Assembly: GCF_014646635.1 (NCBI RefSeq)
Contig: NZ_BMNQ01000042.1
Location: forward strand, 1 to 32,259
Origin: Lentibacillus kapialis
GTDB lineage: Bacteria > Bacillota > Bacilli > Bacillales > Amphibacillaceae
Length of the DNA stretch: 32,259 nt
Direction: 5' to 3'
Below, piece by piece: positions 8,562 through 16,456 of the stretch (the first letter of the stretch is position 1; every line of letters begins with the position of its first letter). The notes under the pieces are model-generated. The model saw only the letters and a list, made by a program, of their open reading frames with translations, was not told where the DNA came from and did not search any database. The position numbers and the translations under genes were made by a program.

Positions 8562-9749
8562 CTATTTTTCTATTGTTTGTTTCGGCGCGGCTTCCTCACG
8601 CGCCTCTTTTAAAAGGTCATCCAATACATCATTGAATATCGCCGTCGTATCATCAGATGCCTCGTGTCCTTTCACTTCATGATAGAAGGCTTTGAACAGC
8701 TCAAGATCAGTCATATCACTTCGGTTTGAGCGTTGTGTATTTTGCGTCTGACTGTCGGGTGAAAACAGCTCATTGGCACGCTCCACATGCATCGCATTCG
8801 GATACACCGACCTGATTCGCTCCATTGGCGATAAAACCGGTGCCGCATCAAGCAGCCGGACAAATACGTAATCATCACTCACAGAATGCGTTAACAACTC
8901 ATCCATAGTCGCTTCAACCGTTCGAACATCCCGCCTCGGTGTCAATAGGCGCTTATCAATTGATACGTTTCCGGCAGCATCGATATCAACGACCGAATAA
9001 CCTTTTTGATGATTCGCTTCAGAAATGGAGAACTTGAGGATAGATCCGGAATAACGGATTGTCTCACTGCTCACGTGATGCGGCTGATGCAAGTGCCCCA
9101 ATGCCGTATAATTAAATGCTTCAAAATGATGGGCATCCACATACTCCGCTCCACCGATCGAAAGCGGCCGCTCCGAATCACTCGTGTTCTCTTCCTCTTC
9201 GCCAAATGGCGTAACAAACGCATGCCCTATGTAGACGTGGCGGGCTTCAGGATCCATATGCCGCTGTATCGCCTCCACGATCGTCTGGGCTGCATCATTA
9301 TGATTGCGGATGGAATCGTCTTCCGTGACAGTGCGCACAACACTCGGATCACAATAAGGCACCAGGTGAAAATGGACCGGACCATATTCATCACGCAGCA
9401 CAACAGGTTCCAGTTTATAATCAAAATTACCTGCCATGTGAAATCCGTTTTGTTTCATGATGCTGCTGCCGAAATTAAGACGGCTCGGACTGTCATGATT
9501 CCCCGCAACCGCCAATACCGGTATTTTTAATTCAAGCACGATCTTACTCAACGTCTCATCCAATAAGTGTACAGCCTCTGTCGGCGGCACCGCCCGGTCA
9601 TAAAGATCCCCGGCGATAATCACCGCATCCGGCTTTTCGTGTTCAATGGCATTGACGAACTGCTCAAGTACATAACGCTGATCATCGGTCATATAGACGC
9701 CTTGAACAAGCTTGCCCAAATGCCAGTCAGCCGTATGGAAAAACTTCAT
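8562..9749 (-). CDS. sbcD: exonuclease subunit SbcD
   Basis: A 395-residue Mre11-type calcineurin-like nuclease that cuts DNA in the SbcCD complex. The metal-binding phosphoesterase motifs are intact: HTADWHLGK (residues 5-13), IIAGDLYDR, AVAGNHDS and ALGHLHQPH. The C-terminal part holds the capping and SbcC-binding regions. The ATG at 9747-9749 has GGGAGTG upstream. It is the first gene of the sbcDC operon; TATAAT occurs upstream on the minus strand (near 9790), but I see no convincing -35 box and no clear LexA box. Confidence 0.96.
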   Translation of the reverse strand: MKFFHTADWHLGKLVQGVYMTDDQRYVLEQFVNAIEHEKPDAVIIAGDLYDRAVPPTEAVHLLDETLSKIVLELKIPVLAVAGNHDSPSRLNFGSSIMKQNGFHMAGNFDYKLEPVVLRDEYGPVHFHLVPYCDPSVVRTVTEDDSIRNHNDAAQTIVEAIQRHMDPEARHVYIGHAFVTPFGEEEENTSDSERPLSIGGAEYVDAHHFEAFNYTALGHLHQPHHVSSETIRYSGSILKFSISEANHQKGYSVVDIDAAGNVSIDKRLLTPRRDVRTVEATMDELLTHSVSDDYVFVRLLDAAPVLSPMERIRSVYPNAMHVERANELFSPDSQTQNTQRSNRSDMTDLELFKAFYHEVKGHEASDDTTAIFNDVLDDLLKEAREEAAPKQTIEK

Positions 9750-9915
9750 TGCCCATCACTCCCTTTTACAATCAATTCTTTCTATCTATTATAGTACAAA
9801 ACGTTGATACGTTGGTTTAAAATATCGGCATAGTGAAATTAGCCTGTTTGTCATTGTGAACTGAACGAACTTCATAAATATATGAGCTTGTTTTGTGACA
9901 ACCTGAGCCAAAATG

Positions 9916-10890
9916 CTAATCTAAAAGTTTTTCAATGTCCAACCGATATCGCATCCCGCTTCCAACTCCAATCTTATCCAATTCTTCACATTGTAAAATT
10001 TTTCTTGTGATACTGTTAGATTTAAGCTTTAAAAAACATCGTGCTTCCCTGTTATTGATATACTTACCGATCAGTAAGCTATGGTCAATTAAAGCCCGCC
10101 GATGAGCGGTTTTCGATTTCAAACCACAGCTGACGCACAACCATTTGCCACTTTTCCAATCTATGGGTACCTTGCCGCATTCCGGGCAAATCACACCTCT
10201 TATCAAATCATCAGTTGTAATACCGAACTTTTCCATCCCTTCATATTTCTCAGGGCTATGCTCTTCAAGTAGACAGTAGGATAATTCCAGTAGCTGATCA
10301 TCAGAAATATATTCCGACTGATACTTTTTTATAAACACATCTATTTTTGGGAGAATTTTATGCCGATGCATTACAATATCAGAAATCATTTTATTGTTAG
10401 TTAAATTTCTCAGATATGTATTATCCCGACTAAAAACAACTATCTTTTTAATTGGGACTGCAGGAAAGTTCATTTTACGAAGCCAGGATAATAATCTTCT
10501 GTGCTGCAAATTAACCTGATCAACGGGATTTCCAAAAACTTCAACTTTCTCAGCGGATTCTCGATACGCTTGCCCCATTTCATCAAAACTTACATTATCA
10601 TAAATATTCTTAACTTCAATAATCAGAAAAAAATGGATTGATAAGAGGAGAAAGTCCAGTTGAAAACATCCTTTATTGTCGGGAATTCTTAAGTAGTGGA
10701 AGATCAGGAAGTCGTCCTCGGGGAGAAAATTCAAATGATAAATGAGTGATTTTTCACCTTTGTAACCGGAGAATTGATTGGTAGCGGTCCTGCTAATGAA
10801 AAGTTTTTGCGGATGAGTATTAGCAATACGCCTATCCAAAGCCAGTGCCTCCTGAATATGCCGAGGGAATGTTAGTGGCTTGACATACAA
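9916..10890 (-). CDS. NERD-domain protein with C-terminal zinc ribbon
   Basis: A 324-residue protein. Residues of about 40-155 match the nuclease-related NERD domain: a GxxGE-like GYKGEKSLIYHL helix, the QLDFLLLS strand and FLIIEVKN, giving the D...ExK pattern of restriction-like nucleases. A zinc ribbon, CPECG...CVSCG, follows near 235-255, and the tail is basic. NERD proteins are presumed DNA-processing enzymes; no activity is established for this type. The frame begins at a TTG (10888-10890) with AAAGG ten bases upstream; an ATG four bases further on is in another frame. It is a separate unit upstream of sbcDC, on the same strand. A link to DNA repair is only suggested by that neighbour. 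Confidence 0.8.
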   Translation of the reverse strand: MYVKPLTFPRHIQEALALDRRIANTHPQKLFISRTATNQFSGYKGEKSLIYHLNFLPEDDFLIFHYLRIPDNKGCFQLDFLLLSIHFFLIIEVKNIYDNVSFDEMGQAYRESAEKVEVFGNPVDQVNLQHRRLLSWLRKMNFPAVPIKKIVVFSRDNTYLRNLTNNKMISDIVMHRHKILPKIDVFIKKYQSEYISDDQLLELSYCLLEEHSPEKYEGMEKFGITTDDLIRGVICPECGKVPIDWKSGKWLCVSCGLKSKTAHRRALIDHSLLIGKYINNREARCFLKLKSNSITRKILQCEELDKIGVGSGMRYRLDIEKLLD

Positions 10891-11029
10891 TTGAGCACAA
10901 CCTTTCTTATTAAATTATTGGTTCAGATTATATATTCGACATATTTAACCAAAATCCTTTATTAAATTTCGTGAATGACCATATTAGCAAGTTTGGGTGT
11001 CATTTTGACTGAAAAAAAGCGAACAAATT

Positions 11030-11134
11030 GTGAACTTGAGCCGAAAATTTGTGAACTTGAGCGGAAATTGTGTGAACTTGAGCCGGAATTATGTGAACTT
11101 GAGCGAAAATCATGTGAACTTGAGCCAATCCAAT
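11030..11134. repeat. 21-bp-period tandem array 1 (core GTGAACTTGAGC)
   Basis: Five perfect copies of the 12-bp core start at 11030, 11051, 11072, 11093 and 11114, exactly 21 bp apart. The nine bases between cores vary and are A/T-rich; the first base after the core alternates C, G, C, G, C. Open frames across it are low-complexity 7-residue repeats and are probably not genes. The rest of the 399-bp gap 10891-11289 holds the NERD leader, repeat R2 and a terminator. Confidence 0.95.
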
Positions 11135-11166
11135 AGCACTGCATCTTGAACGAAAACCAAAATTCA

Positions 11167-11252
11167 GAAAAACTCGGCATGCGCCTCGTCTTATAGCGAA
11201 TGCCGAAGCTTTTCTTATAAGGTCATCCATATTTTATACTTTCTGACGTTAC
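11167..11252 (-). repeat. 86-bp terminator-associated repeat, copy R2
   Basis: The same 86-bp unit as R1 with a few substitutions (GGCATGCGC for GGCATTCGC in the hairpin arm). Its right edge again touches an A6 run belonging to a minus-strand terminator, here that of the sodium:solute symporter gene. Confidence 0.92.
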
Positions 11253-11271
11253 AAAAAACCTTTGTAAAGGC
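11253..11271 (-). terminator. short terminator of the symporter gene
   Basis: GCCTTTACAAAGG followed by six T on minus. The stem is only four or five pairs, so termination may be weak. R2 follows directly. Confidence 0.55.
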
Positions 11272-11289
11272 TTTTCAACTAAAATCGTA

Positions 11290-12768
11290 CTATGAGGCTT
11301 TTGTTCCGTTGTTCCGCTTTTCTTTCATAATTCCCATAAACGCATTCGCTTTTTCCCGCGGTGTCGGGGTTACCAGGCTGACACCGACAAAAATAGCTGT
11401 CGACACAAGTAATCCCCAGATGCCGGATGCCAGTCCCAGCGGCTTGATGCCTGTAAATTCAATCGCCAGCACAAGCATCGCTCCGACCAGTACACTGGAG
11501 ATGACACCAGCAGCAGTCCCTTGCTTCCAGAAGAATGTGCCGAAAAATGACGGGACAGCAACGATTAATCCGGATGAAGCAGCGACAGAAAGAACCGCAA
11601 TCAGGTTCAGTTCCAGTTCAGCAAACGCAAATGCCAGGACAGCAATCACCGGAATAACCATCTTCGCAACTCTTAACTGCTGTCGATCACTTGGTTTGCT
11701 TTTGGAAATACCATAGACGTCACGGGCAAACATGGACGATAACGTCAGCATAATCGAATCAATTGTTGACACCGCTGCAGCCAGAATACCAACCATCACA
11801 ATAACGCCCAGAACCGGCGGCACCAAATCAGAAGACAATAGCTGTGGTGTTGCCAGGTCGGCCGTCTCAAGATCCGGAAACATCTGCAAGGCGGAAAACC
11901 CCCATAAGACGGAGACAAACGTATAAATGAATCCAAAAATCAGAAAACCGATCAGCATCTGCCGCAATCCTTTTAGCGATGATGGCATAAACAACCGTTG
12001 ACTGACCTGTGGATTGGATAAACTGAAGAAAAACCACGGCAATGTCAGTCCGAGAAATGTCAAAAAATCAAAATAGCCATTTCCGGGAACAGACAGTGCA
12101 TCAGGACGACTTATCTTCAGATTTTCGAAAAACTGCCCGAATCCTCCCAGCCCTTGGACAACCAGCAGAACAACAAGTGTGGATGTGATGATCATAATGA
12201 TCGCCTGAAGCGAGTCTGTCCAGATGACTGAACGGATCCCTGCTGTATAGGAAAATAAGATAGCCATCACCGTCGCAAGCACTACACCTGCCGTAAACGG
12301 TATCGCATTGTTTGTAATGCCTTGCAGTAAATAGCCTACACCTGCAAGTTGTACGGCACTATATGGGATCAAAAATAAGCAACTGATAATCGACACGGCC
12401 GCCGCAGCCTTTTTGCTCTCATACCGCCCTCCGATCATTTCCGACGGGGAAACGTACCCATATTTTTTGCCTGCTTTCCAAAACCGCGGTCCGAATAGAA
12501 TAACCAGCGAGACACCGGTGAAATAAACAATTTCGAAACCAAGTGCACCGACACCGCCTTGATACGCCAGTCCTGCTAAACCAACCATCATAAACGCACT
12601 ATACGTTGTGGCACTGTAACTTAGCGCCGACAGGATACCATTCATATTTCGTCCGCCCAGAAAGAAACCTGCCATATCTGAGCGATTGCCTTTTCGAGAC
12701 ATGATCGCCAGGACAGTCGCTAACATAACATAAATCATGATTCCCCAAATTGCCAGATTTGTACTCAA
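11290..12768 (-). CDS. sodium:solute symporter (SSS family, YhjB-like)
   Basis: A 492-residue protein with about 13 membrane helices of the sodium:solute symporter family (relatives of PutP and PanF). Visible are FFLGGRNMNGILSALSYSATTYSAF near the N-terminus and the long hydrophobic core with VSQRLFMPSS. It begins at a TTG (12766-12768) one base after the stop of the small membrane protein upstream, with GGGGGAAG placed to serve it; translation is probably coupled. The pair resembles Bacillus yhjC-yhjB. The substrate is unknown. Its position divergent from niaR, with a palindrome between them, makes nicotinate or a related pyridine an attractive guess, not a demonstrated one. Confidence 0.88.
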   Translation of the reverse strand: MSTNLAIWGIMIYVMLATVLAIMSRKGNRSDMAGFFLGGRNMNGILSALSYSATTYSAFMMVGLAGLAYQGGVGALGFEIVYFTGVSLVILFGPRFWKAGKKYGYVSPSEMIGGRYESKKAAAAVSIISCLFLIPYSAVQLAGVGYLLQGITNNAIPFTAGVVLATVMAILFSYTAGIRSVIWTDSLQAIIMIITSTLVVLLVVQGLGGFGQFFENLKISRPDALSVPGNGYFDFLTFLGLTLPWFFFSLSNPQVSQRLFMPSSLKGLRQMLIGFLIFGFIYTFVSVLWGFSALQMFPDLETADLATPQLLSSDLVPPVLGVIVMVGILAAAVSTIDSIMLTLSSMFARDVYGISKSKPSDRQQLRVAKMVIPVIAVLAFAFAELELNLIAVLSVAASSGLIVAVPSFFGTFFWKQGTAAGVISSVLVGAMLVLAIEFTGIKPLGLASGIWGLLVSTAIFVGVSLVTPTPREKANAFMGIMKEKRNNGTKAS

Positions 12769-12769
12769 T

Positions 12770-12958
12770 TTACTTCCCCCAATCCTTTGTGGCCATAATA
12801 TTAGCGATAATGATGAGAATTCCGATCACTCCCCACAGCAAAAAACTTCCATACCAAGTGTGCACCTGTGTCAGAATCGTATATGGAAGAATATAGGCAG
12901 CGAGGATTAGTGTGATTATTGCTATTCCCCAACCTAATTTTGATACGTGTTTGGCCAT
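12770..12958 (-). CDS. small two-helix membrane protein, partner of the symporter (YhjC-like)
   Basis: A 62-residue protein with two predicted membrane helices (about 9-28 and 34-53) and a short charged C-terminus. It matches in size and position the small proteins encoded just ahead of some SSS-family transporters. The ATG at 12956-12958 has AGGGGGAG upstream; an in-frame start 13 codons earlier lacks a ribosome site. Its stop is one base before the symporter's TTG start, so the two form an operon and may act together. No catalytic motif is seen. Confidence 0.75.
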   Translation of the reverse strand: MAKHVSKLGWGIAIITLILAAYILPYTILTQVHTWYGSFLLWGVIGILIIIANIMATKDWGK

Positions 12959-13081
12959 TTGTTTACTCTCCCCCTTTATTTGTGAAATATTGAACATAAA
13001 AAAGTTTTTTAAAATTAATCCTTAAAGAAAATGGCTTTTGGAAGTAAAATCTTGTTCCTACCTTCATGTTTTAAAATAACT

Positions 13082-13105
13082 TTACATATGTCTTTACACA
13101 TATAA
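13082..13105. promoter_or_regulatory. imperfect 24-bp palindrome between the symporter operon and niaR
   Basis: The arms TTACATATGT and ACACATATAA (8 of 10 pairs) flank CTTT, and TTACATAT recurs at once at 13106-13113. It lies in the A/T-rich divergent region, upstream of niaR (whose TATAAT is at 13172-13177) and of the symporter operon. The position fits an operator for NiaR. I cannot confirm the match to the NiaR consensus from memory. Confidence 0.5.
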
Positions 13106-13207
13106 TTACATATATAAACAAACAATTCAAGGTCTTTTTTTACGCTCATGTATCATCCGCTTTTATTTTGATATAATTGGGAAAAAGGAAAAATTGAGGT
13201 GCTGAAG

Positions 13208-13744
13208 ATGGCAGAACATGGCAAAGTACTCGGTGAAAAAAGGCGCAGTCTGATCCTGGGTTGGCTAAAAGAAAGCGATGAACCGCGTTCAGGAACCATT
13301 TTAGCCCAAAAAATGAATGTGAGCCGCCAAGCAATTGTGCAGGATATCTCCCTGCTGAAGGCAAAAGGTGAACCTATCATCGCTACTTCACGCGGCTATG
13401 TTTACTATGTGGATAGCGGTGAATCCTCGAAATTTTCCAGAGTAATTGCGGTTTCCCACACTCTGGAGGAAACAGCCACCGAACTATACACACTGGTTGA
13501 TCATGGCGTGAGCGTCCGAAATGTAATGGTTGAACACCCGATATACGGGGATATGACAGGCTCATTAATGATAAAAAGCCGGCTTGACGCCGACACATTT
13601 CTGAGTGAACTGAACGAGTCCGGGGCATCACTCCTATCCCGACTTACCGCTGGGATTCATCTGCATACAATTGAAGCCGACACGGAAAACCAGCTTGATA
13701 AAGCATCCCAGGCACTTAAAAACAAAGGAATTCTCCTGGAATAG
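13208..13744 (+). CDS. niaR: niacin-responsive transcriptional repressor NiaR
   Basis: A 178-residue regulator. The N-terminus is a winged helix of the HTH_11 type (SGTILAQKMNVSRQAIVQDISLLK, residues 28-51). The C-terminus is a 3H domain (about 78-175) with His84, Glu92, His151 and His153 in the spacing of the metal/niacin site of this family. NiaR represses NAD biosynthesis and niacin uptake genes when niacin is plentiful. I chose the ATG at 13208 because GAGGTG sits six bases upstream; an in-frame GTG three codons earlier overlaps that site. In Bacillus it is usually near nad genes; here it stands alone, divergent from a transporter operon. Confidence 0.93.
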   Translation: MAEHGKVLGEKRRSLILGWLKESDEPRSGTILAQKMNVSRQAIVQDISLLKAKGEPIIATSRGYVYYVDSGESSKFSRVIAVSHTLEETATELYTLVDHGVSVRNVMVEHPIYGDMTGSLMIKSRLDADTFLSELNESGASLLSRLTAGIHLHTIEADTENQLDKASQALKNKGILLE

Positions 13745-13759
13745 GGAGGACAATCACCG

Positions 13760-13831
13760 ATGCGTTTAAAACATATCCACGCTGATGCCCCTGATCTTCT
13801 GCTGATATGTCCCACTAAGTCCGGCAATTAG
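13760..13831 (+). pseudogene. 23-codon open frame behind niaR, probable gene stub
   Basis: The frame MRLKHIHADAPDLLLICPT... ends after 23 codons, its stop overlapping the first base of repeat R3. AGGGAGG lies ten bases before the ATG and directly after the niaR stop, so it looks translationally placed. I recognise no family. The likeliest reading is the 5' stub of a gene once downstream of niaR whose rest was lost when R3 or a deletion arrived; a real micropeptide cannot be excluded. Confidence 0.35.
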
Positions 13832-13916
13832 AAAAACTTGGCATTCCCCTCGTCTTATAGCGAATGCCGAAGCGTTTCTTATAAGGTCATCCATAATTTA
13901 TACTTTCTGACGTTAC
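13831..13916 (-). repeat. 86-bp terminator-associated repeat, copy R3
   Basis: The third complete 86-bp copy, close to R2. It abuts the A6 run of the metA terminator on its right and the 23-codon stub on its left. Confidence 0.92.
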
Positions 13917-13952
13917 AAAAAAGCTGTAACCTTTTTGAAAAGAGTTACAGCT
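13917..13952 (-). terminator. rho-independent terminator of metA
   Basis: The stem AGCTGTAAC/GTTACAGCT is followed by six T on minus, just after the metA stop and directly against R3. Confidence 0.9.
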
Positions 13953-13958
13953 CTATCA

Positions 13959-14867
13959 TCAGTCCCACTCAAATGGCGTCTCCTGATAAACATAATAGTT
14001 CAGCCAGTTTGAAAATAATAAATGACTGTGTGAACGCCATCTGTGCGGTGGTTGCGCATCTGCGTCATCGTTCGGAAAATAATTTTCCGGCATATTGGTC
14101 TCCACGCCCTTATTGTGATCGCGTTCAAATTCTTCGGCAAGCGTGGTCGCATCATATTCCATGTGCCCTGTCACCATAATATTTTTGGCATCGTTGGACA
14201 TAACCATAAACGGTGCACCATGTTCCGAGACAGATAGCAGTTTCAGATTCGGATTGGCCTCAATCCCTTCTCTCGACACACTGGTATAGCGTGAATGCGG
14301 CGCATGAAAAATATCGTCAAACCCGCGTACAAGCTTAATAGTCTGGTCAAAAATTTGATGTTCATAAATGCCGAAGTATTTCTCCGGCAAATCATATTTT
14401 TCCACACCATAATGATAATACAAGCCGGCTTGGGCTCCCCAGCAAATGTGCAGTGTAGAGGTTACATTGGCGGCGGCCCAGTCCATAATTTCCGTTAATT
14501 CATCCCAGTAGGCAACGTCCTCAAACGCCAGGTGTTCGATTGGCGCCCCTGTGATAATCAGCCCATCAAATCGACGGTTTTTGGCCTCATAAAATGTTGT
14601 ATAAAAATTTTCCAAATGATGCGGACTTACGTGTGTCGGCTTGTGTGTCGCTGTTCTGAGAAAATTGATATTAACCTGCAACGGTGTATTCCCCAATAGC
14701 CGCAGAAGCTGCAGTTCCGTCCGCTCCTTTTCCGGCATTAAATTTAAAATTAATATATTAAGAGGACGTATGTCCTGCGTCTTTGCCCTGTCCTCATCCA
14801 TAACAAAGATTTTTTCCTGCTTTAAAGCGTCACTGGCAGGCAGTTCTTTTGATACATTAATTGGCAA
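13959..14867 (-). CDS. metAA: homoserine O-acetyltransferase (MetA family)
   Basis: A 302-residue MetA-family enzyme that acylates homoserine in the first committed step of methionine synthesis. The catalytic Cys142 (HICWGAQAG), His235 (VTGHMEYD) and Glu237 are present. Residue 111 is Glu (TGAPIEHL); in this family Glu111 marks acetyl-CoA users, whereas Gly111 marks succinyl-CoA users, so acetylation is expected. The start is a TTG (14865-14867) with AAGGAG ten bases upstream. Its likely promoter lies beyond a MITE copy, so the mRNA leader is about 290 nt and includes that element. I see no S-box riboswitch in the leader. Confidence 0.94.
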   Translation of the reverse strand: MPINVSKELPASDALKQEKIFVMDEDRAKTQDIRPLNILILNLMPEKERTELQLLRLLGNTPLQVNINFLRTATHKPTHVSPHHLENFYTTFYEAKNRRFDGLIITGAPIEHLAFEDVAYWDELTEIMDWAAANVTSTLHICWGAQAGLYYHYGVEKYDLPEKYFGIYEHQIFDQTIKLVRGFDDIFHAPHSRYTSVSREGIEANPNLKLLSVSEHGAPFMVMSNDAKNIMVTGHMEYDATTLAEEFERDHNKGVETNMPENYFPNDDADAQPPHRWRSHSHLLFSNWLNYYVYQETPFEWD

Positions 14868-14928
14868 CTGACACCATCTCCTTCAAATGTGTGTGTAAAA
14901 GGATCATTGACCGAACATCTTCTTAATA

Positions 14929-15143
14929 GAGGTTGTTCAAAAAGTCCGGTAAAAATGACACTTCGAATTTCTTCGTTGGCTTGTTTCTCCGCTCCTTGGA
15001 AAAGAAAAACACTTTTCCTGCGTGCGAAGCGGCTTCAGGGTAGCATTACTTGTGCTCATGTATTTAAAAGCATACATTCCGCTGCTCGAAACTGCGCCGC
15101 CTCGAACTTCTTGGTCCTTTTTATCCTCCTTTTTGAACACGCA
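14929..15143 (-). mobile_element. 215-bp MITE-like element, copy 2, in the metA leader
   Basis: The same element as 807-1021 in opposite orientation and of identical length, with perfect ends TGTTCAAAAAG (14934-14944) and CTTTTTGAACA (15129-15139). The flanks TTAATA (14923-14928) and CTAATA (15144-15149) agree at five of six bases and differ from the TTTTAG flanks of copy 1, as expected of target duplications. It lies between the probable metA promoter and the metA ribosome site. Confidence 0.75.
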
Positions 15144-15163
15144 CTAATAGAAATATATCTTCC

Positions 15164-15192
15164 ATTATAGGACTCTATCAAACCCATGGCAA
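15164..15192 (-). promoter_or_regulatory. sigma-A promoter reading towards metA
   Basis: On minus: TTGCCA (15192-15187), exactly 17 bases, then TATAAT (15169-15164). It is the only good promoter upstream of metA; the 61 bases between metA and the MITE contain none. Confidence 0.7.
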
Positions 15193-15304
15193 CCATCTCG
15201 GGAGAAAATGAATATAATTCACACTTATACATCAAAACCGTTTCACTTCGATACAAAGACATGATAACCTATTACATGAAAAATGATGCAGGGGGGTTCG
15301 CCAA

Positions 15305-16162
15305 ATGACAAAAACAATCCGAATGCTGGATGAACACGATTATCCATACTATAAAGCGATGGATACAGGATTTGAGTTTGACTATATCAAGTACGTGTTT
15401 AATGCACTGGTACATGAAAATAACCGGCTGTATGGCTTATTTATTGACGATCAATTGGTCAGTGTTGGCGGGTACTCGCTTTACGCCGGCATTTACGTCA
15501 TGTTAGGACGATTACGTAGCGATCGGCGGTTTATGGGAAACGGTTTTTCAACTGAAATCGCCTCCCATGTGATGCATGAGGCATTAAACATTAACGGCAT
15601 CCGTTGGGTTGGAGGGAATACACAGGAGCACAACATGTCAGCTCAGCGAGTCCTTGAAAAAATCGGCCTCGTTCCATACATAACCATGTATGGGGCGTTA
15701 ACCAAGGACACAACTGTACTGGAATCGGGAGCAGAACCATGGCAACCTATCACAAATCCCGAGCGCAAAAAAGAATGGCTCCATCAGACCTATATCCAGA
15801 CAGGAGCCATTTTTCCGTATGAATGCTATTACTCGTTCCCCGCTTCAGCGGAATTATTTCAAAATGAAGAGCTGAAACAGTGGTCCTTTTACGAAAACCC
15901 GGAGAAAACACGATTCCTCATCACAAAGTACGATCAGAAGAAACATCACTATTTGCATGCTGTCTATCCGTGGCATGATATCACTTCCCAGTCCGGTTTA
16001 TGGGAAACAATCGCCACCGACTACCAGAAACCTTTGCAACAGACGAATGAAGAAACCTACATATGGATGGACCTCACCAAGGAAAAAACGCGGAATCTGC
16101 CTGCAAACCATCCATTTGAATTGCCGTCACCGTGGATTCTGTACGGGAAGGAAATTAACTGA
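15305..16162 (+). CDS. GNAT family N-acetyltransferase
   Basis: A 285-residue protein whose first 145 residues form a GNAT fold: LYGLFIDDQLVSVGGYSLY for the beta-4 region, then LGRLRSDRRFMGNGFSTEIASHVM, corresponding to the acetyl-CoA pyrophosphate loop, and a C-terminal NxxAQRVLEKIGL block. The second half (about 150-285) is not a domain I recognise and is rich in Trp and Tyr. The acceptor is unknown. The ATG has GGGGGG eight to nine bases upstream. It is a single gene convergent with ectC; no terminator of its own is clear before the ectC hairpin. Confidence 0.8.
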   Translation: MTKTIRMLDEHDYPYYKAMDTGFEFDYIKYVFNALVHENNRLYGLFIDDQLVSVGGYSLYAGIYVMLGRLRSDRRFMGNGFSTEIASHVMHEALNINGIRWVGGNTQEHNMSAQRVLEKIGLVPYITMYGALTKDTTVLESGAEPWQPITNPERKKEWLHQTYIQTGAIFPYECYYSFPASAELFQNEELKQWSFYENPEKTRFLITKYDQKKHHYLHAVYPWHDITSQSGLWETIATDYQKPLQQTNEETYIWMDLTKEKTRNLPANHPFELPSPWILYGKEIN

Positions 16163-16219
16163 AGGTAAATAAAGATTGGAGACCATCGCATCAATCCAAA
16201 AACGGCCCCCATCATTAAT

Positions 16220-16334
16220 CTATAGCGATTATGCTCCAATCTATAGCGATTCTCTCTCATTCTTCAGCGATTTCCGCGCAGTCTACAGCGATTATTCGCC
16301 TAACTATAGCGGAGCGCTGAAGAATTCAGTGATT
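16220..16334. repeat. 21-bp-period tandem array 2 (core CTATAGCGATT)
   Basis: Cores start at 16220, 16241, 16262, 16283 and 16304, exactly 21 bp apart: two perfect CTATAGCGATT, then CTTCAGCGATT, CTACAGCGATT and a truncated CTATAGCGG. A degenerate sixth (ATTCAGTGATT) begins at 16324. The ten bases between cores vary. The core shares nothing with array 1 but the period is identical. The resulting open frame is a 7-residue repeat (IYSD...) and probably not a gene. It lies between the convergent GNAT and ectC genes. Confidence 0.92.
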
Positions 16335-16367
16335 CCCGTAAGATTACGAGAAGGCGTAGCCATGTTC

Positions 16368-16409
16368 GTTTCTTATAAGGTCATCCATAATTTATTCTTT
16401 CTGACGTTA
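16368..16409 (-). repeat. terminator-associated repeat, half copy R4
   Basis: The right-hand 42 bases of the 86-bp repeat (GTTTCTTATAAGGTCATCC through TTTCTGACGTTA), one or two changes from the full copies. The left half is absent or too diverged to see. It abuts the A-run of the ectC terminator. Confidence 0.88.
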
Positions 16410-16443
16410 AAAAAAGCCCGGATTACCATGTAATCCGGGCTTT
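16409..16443 (-). terminator. rho-independent terminator of ectABC
   Basis: The strong stem AAAGCCCGGATTA/TAATCCGGGCTTT with loop CCATG runs into a T-tract on minus, shortly after the ectC stop. It can also work on plus for the GNAT gene. Confidence 0.93.
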
Positions 16444-16456
16444 GCTCCTACCTGCT

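Noticed and set aside
9750-9915. LexA/DinR box in front of sbcDC
   Set aside because: GAACTGAACGAAC near 9859 resembles half-sites, but no CGAAC-N4-GTTCG arrangement is present.
11030-11134. CRISPR array
   Set aside because: The repeat (12 bp) and spacers (9 bp) are far too short, and no cas genes are present; the same holds for array 2.
10962-11230. Two overlapping minus-strand frames with 7-residue repeats (GSSSHxx, AQVHxxx)
   Set aside because: They are translations of the 21-bp-period array in two frames; both being open reflects the repeat length, not coding.
14868-15163. S-box (SAM) riboswitch ahead of metA
   Set aside because: No S-box core sequence or terminator/antiterminator pair is visible; the leader is filled by the MITE.
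16176-16433. 85-codon plus-strand frame rich in YSD repeats
   Set aside because: It covers array 2 and repeat R4 and has no convincing ribosome site.
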